Shown here piece by piece: positions 25,065 through 35,213 of a stretch of DNA of 64,000 nt. This DNA comes from Paenibacillus mesophilus (GTDB taxonomy: Bacteria > Bacillota > Bacilli > Paenibacillales > NBRC-103111). The stretch covers positions 394,026 through 458,025 of the forward strand of contig NZ_VCRA01000006.1 in NCBI RefSeq assembly GCF_005938385.1. Reading direction: 5' to 3'. The notes beneath the pieces are model-generated. The model saw only the letters and a program-made list of their open reading frames with translations, did no database searches and was not told where the DNA came from. Each line of letters begins with the position of its first letter. The stretch's first letter is position 1. The translations under genes and the position numbers were made by a program.

Positions 25065-27920
25065 ATGGCAAAAACACGGTTCGACACTTCCACTTTCGGC
25101 AGTTCTCCGAAAAGCGACAGAGCGGCGATCGAACGCGAATGGGAAAAGTTTATGTCCGGAAGCTCCTCTCCGCTTCTTATCAGATCCTTCATGCACCATT
25201 CATGGAAGCGCTGCATGGAGCAAGGGGTCAATCCGCTCCTCGTGAAAGCCTCCTATAACTTGGGATTGGATCAAATTGAACAGTACGTGACGTCCGATCC
25301 GTTGTTCCGGATGGTCGAACCGTTTCTGAAGCAGCTGAAGCAGCTTGCGTCCAATACCGGCTATCTCATCTCGTATTGCAATTCGGCCGGCGAAATGATC
25401 TATTATGACGGCGACAGGCCGCTTATGCTGAAGGCGGAAGACATCCATTTCACACCCGGCTCGGATTGGAGCGAAGGCAGCGCCGGGACGAACGCGATCG
25501 GAACGGCTCTGGTCACCGGGATGCCCCTGCAAGTATACGCAAGCGAGCACTTTTGCCAAGAAATCCACAGCTGGACATGCTCCGCCGCACCGATCCGCGA
25601 CCCCAGCACGGGCAACGTGCTCGGCATTATCGACTTGACCGGCTTCTGGACGGTTAACGATCCGAAATCGCTGGATGTCGTCGTCGGCGCGGCTCACAGC
25701 ATCGAGAAAATCCTTTACGGCCAATTGAAGATGGAGCGGTACCGGCTTGCTCAACATTTTGCCCAGCTTACCAAAAAAACGACGCAGCCGATTGCGGTAT
25801 TGGACCGCGGAGGGCGCGTCATTAAAGCGTCGCGCACGCTCTACGACAAAGGCTGGATCTCTCCCAAACACTGGATGGAGCATACTTCGTTCATCAAACA
25901 ATCTTTCCCTGCGAAAGTAAACTGGGAAATCGAGCGAGACCGTAAACGGTGGCTGTTCGAGCTATCGCCGTACTTTTACGGCGGGGTGCCGATCGGATCG
26001 ATCGTAACCGTGCTTCCTCCGGACATTGCCGCCTTCGCCGATTTGCCCGATATCCGCCATACCCGGACAGCCGCAGCCGTACCTGGTAAAGAAGAAGTTG
26101 ATGTCGAGCCCCAACCGGCTCCGCCGCGGGATTTGTTCTACAAATCGCTGTTCGATCATCATCCCGACGCCATCTTCTCGTACGATCTGCAAGGAGCTTT
26201 GATCGACGCCAACCCTGCGGCGGAAACGATGCTCGGCTTTAGCGCGAAAGAATTGAAAAATAAAAAAAACCTGATTCCCCCCGAATATAAGGAAAGCAGG
26301 CTGAGAGCTTTCGCCAACGCGGCAAGCGGCATTCAGCAAATGTACGAAGCCGCTTTCATGCATAAGCTGGGGCATAGCGTGTATGCCTCGTTGAAAGCTT
26401 TTCCGATCATCGCGGACAACCGAATCGTCGGCGTTTATGAGACCGTGCGGGATATTGCCCCGAATCATCAGCAAATTCAGGAAGACTTGAAAACTACGAA
26501 AGAACAGCTGGAGTTCTACTTCCGCAATACCGAAGACGCGATTCTCGTCGTAGACGCCAATTTTCATGTCGTCAAGGCGAACAAATCGTATGAACGCGTA
26601 TACGGTTGGACGGAGCAGGAGCTGCTCGGCAGAGAGCTCCCGACGATTCCCGATCACCTGAAACAGGAAGCCGTTGAAATTCGCGGCACGATGCTGACCT
26701 CCCGGCATGTCATCCCTTATGAGACGGTCAGACAGCGCAAGGACGGCACCTTGATCCATGTAAGCAACTTCGCCTCCCCCCTCTTCGACAGCAAAGGCAA
26801 TGCGATCGCTTACGTGCTCATTTCAAGGGATGTCACGGAGCTGAAGCGAATGGCCGAAAAGCTTATAGGGAGCGAGAAACGGCTGCGTACGCTGATTAAT
26901 GCGATGCCCGACTTGGTTATATTCAAGGACGATCAAGGACGGTGGATCGAAGCGAACGAATTTGCGCGCGCTTCTTTGCAGCTGAAAGGTACGGACTACA
27001 TAGGGATGACGGACTTCGAGCTGGGCGAGCGCGACGCCTTTTACCGGGACATGTATTCACAATGCGCTTTGTCCGATCAGATGGCTTGGGACAAAGGCAG
27101 TCTCATTCGCATTCAGGAGACGATTCCGAATCCCGACGGAAGCGTAGCGATTTGCGATCTGATCAAAGTCCCGATCTATCATACGGACGGCAGACGCAAA
27201 GGACTTGTCGTCATCGGCCGCGACATCACGGAACTGAAACAGACCGAGCATTTGCTGCGCAAAACGGAGAAGCTTGCGGTCGTCGGTCAGCTTGCGGCCG
27301 GCATCGCACACGAAATCCGCAACCCGCTTACGACGCTCAAAGGCTTCCTCAGCTTGATGCGGTCCCATATCAAGGATAAAGACAGATGGTACTTGGAGGT
27401 CATGCTGGCCGAGATCGAGAAGATGGAATGGAGCGCCAACCAATTTCTCGCCGTCGCCAAGCCGCAATCCGCGAAGTTCGAGAGGAGAAGCTTGGAAACC
27501 GCGATCCGGCACGTTTCATCGTTTCTGTATCCGCTCGCGAAAATGCACAACGTAAAAATCGTGATCCAGTCCGAATGCGGGGATCCGCATGTGGAATGCG
27601 ATGAGAACCTGCTGAAGCAAGCGTTCATCAACATTGTGAAAAATGCCATTGAAGCTATGCCGCAAGGCGGACAAGTCGTCATCCGGATCGAACGCGCCGC
27701 AGAATCCGTCTCGGTGAGAGTCATCGATCACGGACACGGGATTCCGCAAGACCGGCTTCCCCACCTGGGCGAGCCTTTCTACAGCCTGAAGGAAAGAGGG
27801 ACCGGGCTCGGACTCATGATTTGCTACAAAATCATGAAGGAGCACCGCGGAACGCTCCATTTTACGAGCGAAGTCGGCCGGGGTACGACGGTTGAAATCC
27901 GGCTGCCGCTTGGAGGATGA
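25065..27920 (+). CDS. Hybrid AcoR-type GAF / multi-PAS histidine kinase
   Basis: A 951-residue soluble kinase. The first 230 residues resemble the N-terminus of AcoR-type activators: an SWKRCMEQGVNP start, then a GAF domain with WSEGSAGTNAIGTAL and SWTCSAAPIRDP. Three PAS domains follow (about 365-470, 480-595, 605-735; for example DAILVVDANFHVVKANKSYE). The HisKA box is AAGIAHEIRNPLTTLKGF with His749, then IVKNAIEAMPQGG and GTGLGLMICYK complete the ATPase. The HEIRNP box and soluble PAS layout resemble sporulation phosphorelay kinases. The ATG follows GGAGG. No response regulator is adjacent. Confidence 0.9.
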   Translation: MAKTRFDTSTFGSSPKSDRAAIEREWEKFMSGSSSPLLIRSFMHHSWKRCMEQGVNPLLVKASYNLGLDQIEQYVTSDPLFRMVEPFLKQLKQLASNTGYLISYCNSAGEMIYYDGDRPLMLKAEDIHFTPGSDWSEGSAGTNAIGTALVTGMPLQVYASEHFCQEIHSWTCSAAPIRDPSTGNVLGIIDLTGFWTVNDPKSLDVVVGAAHSIEKILYGQLKMERYRLAQHFAQLTKKTTQPIAVLDRGGRVIKASRTLYDKGWISPKHWMEHTSFIKQSFPAKVNWEIERDRKRWLFELSPYFYGGVPIGSIVTVLPPDIAAFADLPDIRHTRTAAAVPGKEEVDVEPQPAPPRDLFYKSLFDHHPDAIFSYDLQGALIDANPAAETMLGFSAKELKNKKNLIPPEYKESRLRAFANAASGIQQMYEAAFMHKLGHSVYASLKAFPIIADNRIVGVYETVRDIAPNHQQIQEDLKTTKEQLEFYFRNTEDAILVVDANFHVVKANKSYERVYGWTEQELLGRELPTIPDHLKQEAVEIRGTMLTSRHVIPYETVRQRKDGTLIHVSNFASPLFDSKGNAIAYVLISRDVTELKRMAEKLIGSEKRLRTLINAMPDLVIFKDDQGRWIEANEFARASLQLKGTDYIGMTDFELGERDAFYRDMYSQCALSDQMAWDKGSLIRIQETIPNPDGSVAICDLIKVPIYHTDGRRKGLVVIGRDITELKQTEHLLRKTEKLAVVGQLAAGIAHEIRNPLTTLKGFLSLMRSHIKDKDRWYLEVMLAEIEKMEWSANQFLAVAKPQSAKFERRSLETAIRHVSSFLYPLAKMHNVKIVIQSECGDPHVECDENLLKQAFINIVKNAIEAMPQGGQVVIRIERAAESVSVRVIDHGHGIPQDRLPHLGEPFYSLKERGTGLGLMICYKIMKEHRGTLHFTSEVGRGTTVEIRLPLGG

Positions 27921-27971
27921 ATCAAATCATGTTAGGATATGGATATCTCAGCCGAAGGTGGAGTTTCTTTC

Positions 27972-28706
27972 ATGGATGCAGTCGCGAAAATTATGGGAAT
28001 TCCGTTTCCTAAATTGACGATGGACCAGACGCTGCAAATGCTTAGCGACGTAGTGGAGCGGGACGGCTCCGGTCTGTTTCATGTCGTGACGGGGAACCCG
28101 GAAATCGTCATGTCCTGCCAGCAGGACACCCAATTGCGCTCCATTATTGACGAGGCCGGTCTTCTAACGGCTGACGGCATCGGTATCGTCATGGTCTCCC
28201 GGATGAAAGGCGGACATCTTCCGGAGCGGGTTACCGGATGCGATCTCCTGTTCAAGCTGCTCGAAGCCGGAAACCGCAAAAAATGGTCGTTCTACTTGCT
28301 TGGGGCGGACGAAGCGACAAGCGCAAGAGCTGCGGAAGTCATTCGACAAACGTACCCGAACGTATCGATTGTGGGCAGGCACCACGGCTTTTTCAGCCAG
28401 GAGGAGGAAGCCCGGATTGTGGAGGACATCCGCTCGAAGGCGCCCGACTTCTTAATAACGGCACTCGGGGCTCCTCGCGCCGAACGTTGGATTCATAAGT
28501 ATAAATCGAGTCTTAACGCCAAAATTGCCATCGGCGTCGGGGGCAGTCTCGATATCGTTGCAGGCAAAGTGAAACGCGCGCCTCAAATATGGCAAAGACT
28601 TCATGCAGAATGGTTATTCCGATTAATCAATCAGCCGTCGAGGTGGCGCAGGCAGTTGATTTTACCCCGCTTCGCGGTAAGGGCGTTGTTGTATAGAGAG
28701 CGTTAA
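27972..28706 (+). CDS. WecG/TagA/CpsF-family glycosyltransferase
   Basis: A 244-residue glycosyltransferase (GT26) that adds an N-acetylmannosamine-type sugar to a lipid-linked intermediate in wall or surface polymer synthesis. Typical motifs are FHVVTGNPEIVM, ADGIGIVMVSRM, FYLLGADEATSARAAEVI, HHGFF, LITALGAPRAERWI and GVGGSLDIVAGKVKRAP. The ATG at 27972 has AAGGTGGAG upstream; 27939 is too far. It follows the kinase by 51 bases and may share its transcript. No other wall-polymer gene is next to it. Confidence 0.92.
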   Translation: MDAVAKIMGIPFPKLTMDQTLQMLSDVVERDGSGLFHVVTGNPEIVMSCQQDTQLRSIIDEAGLLTADGIGIVMVSRMKGGHLPERVTGCDLLFKLLEAGNRKKWSFYLLGADEATSARAAEVIRQTYPNVSIVGRHHGFFSQEEEARIVEDIRSKAPDFLITALGAPRAERWIHKYKSSLNAKIAIGVGGSLDIVAGKVKRAPQIWQRLHAEWLFRLINQPSRWRRQLILPRFAVRALLYRER

Positions 28707-28720
28707 GAGACAAAAAGAAC

Positions 28721-28740
28721 AGAGGGGCTGCCGCCCCTCT
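28721..28740. terminator. Bidirectional terminator
   Basis: AGAGGGG and CCCCTCT flank a six-base loop. On the minus strand it continues GTTCTTTTTG, serving the gene at 28743. On the plus strand it continues TTGTC, serving the glycosyltransferase less strongly. Confidence 0.7.
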
Positions 28741-28742
28741 TG

Positions 28743-29051
28743 TCACGCTTTACCGGCATATTCCATATTCGCTGTATCCAGCATCGATTTCCAACTGGCA
28801 AAATCCGTCATCCTTACAACATGCCGATCAAAAAGCTCGTCAGGAATGTTATTGATCTCTTCTTGGGTCTTGACTTGAAAGTTTCCATTATCCAGAAACT
28901 CGCCAAAACTTTTAAAGCTGGAATGCTTGCTCATGAATGATTCATTAAATAACGCTTCTAATGAAACATGATTCGGATCCTCTTGAATCGTTTTCTGCCC
29001 TTTCAGTTCCTGTAGCAGTTCGTCGAATGACATTGGCTTTTGCTTTTTCAA
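28743..29051 (-). CDS. Hypothetical protein, 102 aa
   Basis: Not recognised. It is a small charged soluble protein beginning MKKQKPMSFDELLQELKGQK, with no signal or membrane segment and no cysteine. A TTG start at 29051 is supported by AAGGAG at 7-base spacing; an ATG 21 bases later (MSFDELL) has no such site. It lies 42 bases downstream of the HEAT-like gene on the same strand, so the pair may form an operon that ends at the terminator at 28721. Confidence 0.65.
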   Translation of the reverse strand: MKKQKPMSFDELLQELKGQKTIQEDPNHVSLEALFNESFMSKHSSFKSFGEFLDNGNFQVKTQEEINNIPDELFDRHVVRMTDFASWKSMLDTANMEYAGKA

Positions 29052-29093
29052 TATACCACTCCTTGATTTATATTATAAATTCATAAATTCCGT

Positions 29094-29537
29094 CTACCTT
29101 CCCGAGATCGAAGCCCAGGCGTTTTCGAGCCACTTGTCAAAATCAGCGCCCTTATCGCCTTCGTAGGCATCATATACGTCGAGTCTCGTCTTCTTCAGCT
29201 TTTCTTTAAACTCTTCGTAGGAATGACCCTCCGGCAAGCTTTTCTTGATTCTTACCAAAACCTTGCCGGCACCCTTAATCAAGTCGCCCTTTTTCCTAGG
29301 CGGCAGCTGCACCTCTTGGCCGAATCCTTTGAGTTTGCGGAATGCAGCCTCCTGCACTTGATGGACGGGATCGTTCTTCATTCTATGCGTCAGCACGTCG
29401 ATGATCTGCTCGTGTTTCCACCGGCCCAGCTGTTCCACGGCATCCAAACGTTCCTTCCAATCGGACGTCCGATTGACCGCTTTTTTTAGCTCCTCATAAT
29501 TTGGCGGCAGTTCGCCGCTGCTTTTCGTCTTGTTCAA
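29094..29537 (-). CDS. HEAT-repeat-like protein, 147 aa
   Basis: A small helical protein. Residues about 25-75 (WKERLDAVEQLGRWKHEQII, then DVLTHRMKNDPVHQVQEAAFRK, shown in two pieces) form one or two HEAT repeats, a protein-binding scaffold. The C-terminal part (EGHSYEEFKEKLKKTRLDVY) is helical and unrecognised. A TTG at 29537 with AAAGGGG upstream is the better start; the ATG at 29579 has no ribosome binding site. The function is unknown. Confidence 0.7.
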   Translation of the reverse strand: MNKTKSSGELPPNYEELKKAVNRTSDWKERLDAVEQLGRWKHEQIIDVLTHRMKNDPVHQVQEAAFRKLKGFGQEVQLPPRKKGDLIKGAGKVLVRIKKSLPEGHSYEEFKEKLKKTRLDVYDAYEGDKGADFDKWLENAWASISGR

Positions 29538-29629
29538 TGCACATATCCCCTTTGCTGTAATGAAAGGCATTACGATCATGCTTGTTTATTTACCCATCAT
29601 ACAGGACTCTGTCTGGTTAAGCAAAGGCA

Positions 29630-30781
29630 TTAACCAGCACTAATCCGTTTCTCCGATAAACGTTGCCTGACAAATACTATGAATACGAAGGCGGATATGG
29701 TGACCGACACCGCGCAAACGATGAACACAACCTCGTATCCGGTATATTGGGAAACCCAGCCGAGCATGATCGCTCCGAGTCCGATGCCGAGATCGAACGC
29801 GGTCATATAAGAAGCGCTGGCGATCCCCCTTTTGTCCGGAGGCGCCAATCTCAGATTAGCGGCTTGAAGGGCCGGTTGCGCGGAACCAAAACCGATCCCG
29901 TAAAGAACGGCGGCGACAATAACGCCGAACAGTCCGTTCGAGAAACTCAATACCACAAGTGACAATGCGGTAACGGCCAATGCCGGCACGATCACATAAG
30001 CCTCGCCGAACCGGTCGGACAGCTTGCCTGCAACCGGCCTTGCAAGCGTTAGCGCTAAAGCGTATACCAAGAAGAACGTACCGGGGTTTACCCGGATCGA
30101 TTCCCCGAACAACGGGATAAAAGTCGTAATTCCGCCGTATGCTGCGGATACGAAGAAGAGTGCCGCCGTAAGGGGCAGTACGGATTTTTCGAATAAGACG
30201 ATCTTCCTCGAGGCCGTCTTTGTCTGGAAAGAAATACGTGTTGTAAAAGTTAGCAGGAACGCTGCCGCGCATAGACCCGTCGCGAGCAAAAACAAGTGAT
30301 GAAACGACCCCCTCGCAAGCACCCATACCCCCAGCATCGGACCTATCGCCATAGCGACGGTCATCGCCATGCCGAACCACCCCATCCCCTCGCCACGGCG
30401 CGAGGTCGGGATAATGTCCGTAATGGTAGTGCTGACAGCGGTCGTCGACAAAGCCCAACTGGCGCCATGCAGCACGCGCAGGGCAAGTAAAATCGCGATA
30501 GAGCCGACCCAGTCGTAAAGATACATGGACAAGATAAAGAACAGAAGTCCCCAGATCATGAACGGCCTTCTGCCGTAACGATCCAGCAATCCCCCGACAA
30601 TCGGACGAAAAACAACCGCGGTTAACGTAAATACCCCCGCCGCAAGTCCGACCTGCGACTCGGTGCCGCCCATTTCTTTAATAAAAAGCGGCATGGCAGG
30701 CAAAATCAAATAAAACCCCGTAAATAAGAACAACATCCCGAGCGTCATCTGGATAAAAGACTTCGTCCATATTCGTTCCAT
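29630..30781 (-). CDS. MFS transporter
   Basis: A 383-residue transporter with about 12 hydrophobic helices. The MFS loop 2-3 motif is seen as GGLLDRYGRRPFMIWG and the second-half copy as AGKLSDRFGEAYVI. It is probably an exporter of drugs or small molecules, inferred from its size and its PadR partner. The ATG follows GAGGAG. It lies 37 bases downstream of a PadR-family gene and is almost certainly in its operon. Confidence 0.92.
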   Translation of the reverse strand: MERIWTKSFIQMTLGMLFLFTGFYLILPAMPLFIKEMGGTESQVGLAAGVFTLTAVVFRPIVGGLLDRYGRRPFMIWGLLFFILSMYLYDWVGSIAILLALRVLHGASWALSTTAVSTTITDIIPTSRRGEGMGWFGMAMTVAMAIGPMLGVWVLARGSFHHLFLLATGLCAAAFLLTFTTRISFQTKTASRKIVLFEKSVLPLTAALFFVSAAYGGITTFIPLFGESIRVNPGTFFLVYALALTLARPVAGKLSDRFGEAYVIVPALAVTALSLVVLSFSNGLFGVIVAAVLYGIGFGSAQPALQAANLRLAPPDKRGIASASYMTAFDLGIGLGAIMLGWVSQYTGYEVVFIVCAVSVTISAFVFIVFVRQRLSEKRISAG

Positions 30782-30818
30782 AGGATTCTCCTCATGCCAA
30801 ATTGGATTATTTGCCCGA

Positions 30819-31373
30819 TTACTCGTCTTGCTGCGTTCGGACTCGCTCGATCTCTTCCTTCATCCACTCGATTTCAACCTCGCCCAGCCGTTTGCGATGA
30901 TCGAACACCCGCAGAAGCTGAATGCGCTGCTTCTCGGGCTCCGGTTGATGCAACAACATATACGACTCGAATTGCGACACGTGCCGTAAGCTCTGCTCAA
31001 GAATATGCAGGTACTGTTTCAGACAAGCCAGACGCACTTCTTTGTCCACATATTGAAAGTACACCATCTTGAAACGGAACGTACTCTGAGTTTCGGCATC
31101 CGGGATCGGGTCGAGCGGCTCCGCCATCAACATCCGAAATCGATCGCGCCCCGCTTCGGTTATCTCGTATATTTTTCTTGTTCGTCCTCCCGCCGTCTCC
31201 TCTTCCACACGCAGTTTGATCCATCCGTCATCCGTCATGCGGGAGAGAAGCGGATACAACGTACCCGAGCTGATCTTCCGTCCAAGCCCGACCGCGTTTT
31301 TAAGAACATCCTGCAGCATGTAACCATGCTTCTCGCCCGTCATCAGTTCTCCTAGGACAAACAATTCGTACAA
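30819..31373 (-). CDS. PadR-family transcriptional repressor
   Basis: A 184-residue winged-helix regulator. It has the family N-terminus MYELFVLGELMTGEKHGYML and TLYPLLSRMTDDGWI, followed by a helical C-terminal dimer domain. It starts with TTG at 31373, which aligns with the family N-terminus. It is first in an operon with the MFS gene. Two palindromes of the form ATATGTCG-N3-CGAYATAT lie just upstream and are its likely operators. PadR proteins usually leave DNA when bound to phenolic or drug-like ligands. Confidence 0.92.
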   Translation of the reverse strand: MYELFVLGELMTGEKHGYMLQDVLKNAVGLGRKISSGTLYPLLSRMTDDGWIKLRVEEETAGGRTRKIYEITEAGRDRFRMLMAEPLDPIPDAETQSTFRFKMVYFQYVDKEVRLACLKQYLHILEQSLRHVSQFESYMLLHQPEPEKQRIQLLRVFDHRKRLGEVEIEWMKEEIERVRTQQDE

Positions 31374-31395
31374 TCCCGAATCCCCTCTCCTCCAT

Positions 31396-31436
31396 ATATG
31401 TCGTTTCGATATATATTATATGTCGGATCGACATAT
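31396..31436. promoter_or_regulatory. Tandem PadR operators
   Basis: Two copies of one palindrome: ATATGTCG-TTT-CGATATAT (31396-31414) and ATATGTCG-GAT-CGACATAT (31418-31436), the second perfect. Their centres are 22 bases apart, two helical turns, so two dimers could bind the same DNA face. They lie directly upstream of the PadR start codon. Confidence 0.75.
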
Positions 31437-31467
31437 AATTCCAGTATCGTTTTGCGTTGCATGGGCA

Positions 31468-31492
31468 AAAAAATAGACGGCATTTCTGCCGT
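31468..31492 (-). terminator. Terminator of the MDR dehydrogenase gene
   Basis: ACGGCA (31477-31482) and TGCCGT (31487-31492) form a short stem. On the minus strand it is followed by CTATTTTTTTG. Confidence 0.7.
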
Positions 31493-31512
31493 TTCTGAAA
31501 ACCGCCTATCCT

Positions 31513-32439
31513 CTACACGCTCTTTCCATCTCCGACCGTGATGATTACGCTCCCTTTCTTGTGCCCTTTCTCCACATAGCTGTGCGCCTCGCGAATTTGT
31601 TCCAGCGGATACCGTCTATCTATGACCGGTCGGATTTTCCCCGACTCGATAAGCTCTTTGAGTGTAATCAAATCTTCAAGGCGTTCTTTTGCTACTCCTT
31701 GACCATCAACCGTTACGTAGCTCCCGTTCGGCGTCAGAGCCTTCTTGCAGCGAGATTTCGAGGTTTTCCCGACCGCATCGAAGATAATATCGTAACGCTC
31801 CGCTCTCGTCGTGAAATCCTCCTTCGTGTAATCAATCACCGTGCTTGCTCCCAGAGATTTCACCAATTCCAAATTTGTCGTGCTGCATACCCCGGTAACC
31901 TCTGCTCCGAAATGCTTGGCAAGCTGCACCGCGGAAGTCCCGACCGCTCCGGAAGCTCCATAGATCAGCACCTTTTGTCCGCTCCGGATATTTCCTTTCC
32001 TCAGAAAATGCAAGGCGGTCGTCCCTCCGAAAAGAACGGCGGCGGATTCCTCGTAGGTAGCATTGGCCGGTTTGATGGCCAGCAATCCGTCCTCGGGCAA
32101 ACATATATATTCGGCATATGCACCGAAACGCATTCCGGTAAAGGCAAATATCCGGTCACCTTTTTTAAACCGTTTCACACCGCTGCCCACCGCTTCGATT
32201 TCTCCGGATAATTCCACCCCAAGTATCGGTTTTCTTGGTTTTCGGAAACCTAGAACGATTCGCATGGGAATCCAGTACAAGATCGGACTATTGAAGCTTC
32301 GAACCCGGCAGTCCCCCGATGTTACGGGCGTCGCATGAATTTTTACCAATACTTCATTGTTTTTGGGGGAAGGCTTTAGTACCTCTCGAAGCTCCAGAAC
32401 GTCCGGCGATCCGTACTTGGTACATATAATTGCTTTCAT
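31513..32439 (-). CDS. MDR-superfamily NAD(P)-dependent oxidoreductase (quinone reductase-like)
   Basis: A 308-residue medium-chain dehydrogenase. It has [36 protein letters not shown] and the nucleotide-binding [19 protein letters not shown]. The zinc-ligand pattern of alcohol dehydrogenases is not evident, so it fits the zinc-free quinone reductase branch. GGAGG precedes the ATG. It lies 86 bases downstream of a MalT-like regulator on the same strand. The substrate is unknown. Confidence 0.9.
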   Translation of the reverse strand: MKAIICTKYGSPDVLELREVLKPSPKNNEVLVKIHATPVTSGDCRVRSFNSPILYWIPMRIVLGFRKPRKPILGVELSGEIEAVGSGVKRFKKGDRIFAFTGMRFGAYAEYICLPEDGLLAIKPANATYEESAAVLFGGTTALHFLRKGNIRSGQKVLIYGASGAVGTSAVQLAKHFGAEVTGVCSTTNLELVKSLGASTVIDYTKEDFTTRAERYDIIFDAVGKTSKSRCKKALTPNGSYVTVDGQGVAKERLEDLITLKELIESGKIRPVIDRRYPLEQIREAHSYVEKGHKKGSVIITVGDGKSV

Positions 32440-32525
32440 GGGGTTTCCTCCAAACCTCCTATTTGCAATTAGTATATCGCGGGCGCACGATCGGCATATA
32501 GATACTAAAGTATTGTTGTTCCGAG

Positions 32526-35156
32526 CTACAACAGGCCCAGCCTGCGGGCGCGCGCTACGGCTTCGGTTCGCCGCTTTACCTGCAGCTTGTCGAACATATT
32601 GCGGTTATACCCTTTTACCGTACTTAACGCCAGAAATAGGCGCTCGCCGATCTCATGATTCGAGAGACCTTGGGCGATGAGGCTCAATATTTCCAGCTCT
32701 CTCGCGCTCAATGGCTCGATGAGCGGCTTGGCTGCCTCGCTTGGCAGCTGATCGGATTTGACCTCGCTTCCCGGTTCCTCCCCTTCGAATGCGGCCAGCA
32801 GTTTGCCTACGTAGTCCGGCATTACCTGATGAGCGGCCGCTTCGCGCAGCAATCCGTCCATCCGAATACCTTCGTCGACAAAAATCCGGATGAAGCCGCC
32901 AGGCTCGGCCATCGTCAGAGCGTCTTTCAGCATGTTCACGGCGTGAAGCTTTGCGCCATGCTCGTACAAGGCAACCGCCAGTACAACCATTGCCTGAAGC
33001 CGTTCATCCTCCAGCCCCTTTGCCTCCGCCTGTCTTTGCAATGATTCCAACATGGCAATCGCTGCGGAAGTATCTCTATGGGCAAGATGTACCCGAGCCC
33101 GGCAGATCGGAAGCTCGTGCTTCTGCGCCAGTTGGGCTGCCGCCTCCACATTGCCTTGACGAAGCCATACAAGCACATGAGCGGCAGCCATATGGGGCAT
33201 CTGATGCACAAAATGCTGCTGACGGGCGACATGATCGGCCCTGGCCAAAATAGCGGCCGCACCGCTCGCTTCTCCCGTTGCGAGCCTAAGCCTTGCGAGA
33301 AACAGCTCGCCTGCAACGACTCTGTCCGTATGTTCCAGCTGCCGCGCCAGTCGAATGCTCTGTTGTCCATGCTGCTCGGCGGCATCCAAGTCGTTCCATT
33401 CGTAGTAGATACGGGCTAAACCCAGATGCGCTTCGCAAACAGCCGGCATCGGCGAATCGCCTGCCAGCTCGAGAACGCCCCTGTACGTTTCAGCCGCCAC
33501 ATGCAGCTGGTTATCCGCTTCCTGCATTTTGCCTAGGCCTAGTGCAGCCATAATGGTGATGATGAAATGCCCGATCGTCCGGCTGATCGATAACGCTTCG
33601 GTATAGGCACTACTGGCTGCGGCACGATCCCCTTGGAGATGATAAGCATATCCCAGCGTCCAAGTCGTGGCCGTGCGGACAGGCAGGTTGTCAGGATGAA
33701 GGTACAGGAGGGCCCGCCGCGACTCGGTCATGATCGTTTCCGCCTGGTGCCGGCTGACAGCCAGTGTTGCGCGTATGGAGGCAATATGCCCGATCAGGTC
33801 TTTGGTTTTATCGTCCAGAAAGGCATTTTGCAGCGCTTTCTCGGCAGCTTGCAGTTTCGGTTCGACGCCGGTTATTTGGCCCGCCATCAGAAGTGCGGAG
33901 GCATACATCACCCACAACGAGGGCCTTGCATCCAGCTCCTCCTTCGGCATCGAATCCAGCCAATTCCGTATCGAAGACGACGCTCCGCGAAAGAGCAAGG
34001 GCATCCCTCCTCCCTCCATCAGGCGAGCGGCGCGCTCAATATCTTGGGCAGCTGCGGCGTGATGAAAGGCTTCAAGCTCAAGGCCATTGTCTTCGAACCA
34101 TTCGCTGGCACGGATATGAAGCTCGGATGAATGGATGCTCCGGTGCAGCCGATGCCGAAGCAAATCGGCAAAAAGATGATGGTAACGGTACCAGCGCCTC
34201 TCGTTATCCAGAGGAACGATGAACAGGTTGGCACGCTCGAGGTATTCCAAAGCTTCTTGCCCGGAAGCGGCGGCGCCGCTGCGAACAACGGCATCGCAAA
34301 GCGGGCCGCACATCCGGTCGAGAATCGACGTGTGCAGCAAGAAAGTCTGAACGCTTGCCGGCTGCTGCTGCAGCACCTCTTCAACCAAATAGTCCGCAAT
34401 GAAATGATGACTGCCGGTAAACGTTCGGATGAAGCCGGATACGTCCCGATGTCCCTGCATGGAAAGCGCGGCCAATTGCAGGCCGGCGATCCAGCCTTCC
34501 GTGCGGGATTCAAGCAGGGCGATGCTTTCCGATGAAAGGTTAAAGCCCATCGCTTCGTTCAGAAATGCCGCCGCTTCGGAGGTAGTAAAACGCAGGTCTT
34601 GAGCACGAAGCTCGGTCAACTGGTTCCTGACGCGCAGTCGGGCTACCGGGAAATGCGGGTCTTCGCGGGTGGCGATGACCAGATGCATCTGCGGCGGCAT
34701 GTGCGCGAGCACAAAGGCGAGTGCATGATCAATCGGCTCGGACGCAACAGCATGGTAGTCATCAAGGACGAGGACGAAATGGTGCGGGACGGCAGCAAGT
34801 TCATGGAGCAGAACAGTCAAAATCGACTCGATCGGCAGCGGCTGAGGAGCTTGAAGCGCTCCTGCGACACCTGATCCGACGTTCACCCCGATCGTTTGCA
34901 AAGCGGCGCAAAAATAGGTCACAAAACGCGCGGGATCGATATCCTCTTCGTCCAGCGACAGCCAGGCGGCCGGGAGCCCGCAACCGGCGAGCCAAACGGT
35001 GACAAGCGTCGTTTTACCGAAACCGGCGGAGGCCGTGATGAGGGTCAATTTGCGGTTCAGCCCCTCATTCAACCGCTCGATCAATCGGGGACGGGGCACC
35101 GATTGGGGCCGAGGCGAGGGAATATATAGCTTAGTGGACAATAGAGGTGTGGACAT
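32526..35156 (-). CDS. MalT-like LuxR-family ATP-dependent regulator
   Basis: An 876-residue signal-transduction ATPase. It opens with the LAL/MalT signature [19 protein letters not shown]. The P-loop [15 protein letters not shown] is near residue 45 and LVLDDYHAV near 128. A long TPR-like helical region (about 400-780) follows. The C-terminal LuxR helix-turn-helix (about 812-870) has [23 protein letters not shown]. Such proteins sense small ligands through the TPR region. No clear ribosome binding site precedes the ATG, but the start matches the family. It may control the dehydrogenase downstream. Confidence 0.92.
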   Translation of the reverse strand: MSTPLLSTKLYIPSPRPQSVPRPRLIERLNEGLNRKLTLITASAGFGKTTLVTVWLAGCGLPAAWLSLDEEDIDPARFVTYFCAALQTIGVNVGSGVAGALQAPQPLPIESILTVLLHELAAVPHHFVLVLDDYHAVASEPIDHALAFVLAHMPPQMHLVIATREDPHFPVARLRVRNQLTELRAQDLRFTTSEAAAFLNEAMGFNLSSESIALLESRTEGWIAGLQLAALSMQGHRDVSGFIRTFTGSHHFIADYLVEEVLQQQPASVQTFLLHTSILDRMCGPLCDAVVRSGAAASGQEALEYLERANLFIVPLDNERRWYRYHHLFADLLRHRLHRSIHSSELHIRASEWFEDNGLELEAFHHAAAAQDIERAARLMEGGGMPLLFRGASSSIRNWLDSMPKEELDARPSLWVMYASALLMAGQITGVEPKLQAAEKALQNAFLDDKTKDLIGHIASIRATLAVSRHQAETIMTESRRALLYLHPDNLPVRTATTWTLGYAYHLQGDRAAASSAYTEALSISRTIGHFIITIMAALGLGKMQEADNQLHVAAETYRGVLELAGDSPMPAVCEAHLGLARIYYEWNDLDAAEQHGQQSIRLARQLEHTDRVVAGELFLARLRLATGEASGAAAILARADHVARQQHFVHQMPHMAAAHVLVWLRQGNVEAAAQLAQKHELPICRARVHLAHRDTSAAIAMLESLQRQAEAKGLEDERLQAMVVLAVALYEHGAKLHAVNMLKDALTMAEPGGFIRIFVDEGIRMDGLLREAAAHQVMPDYVGKLLAAFEGEEPGSEVKSDQLPSEAAKPLIEPLSARELEILSLIAQGLSNHEIGERLFLALSTVKGYNRNMFDKLQVKRRTEAVARARRLGLL

Positions 35157-35213
35157 CGATTATAACCGCCGCTCTACGCCGTCAACTGCAGCGTTGGATA
35201 AGTTTCTTATTAG

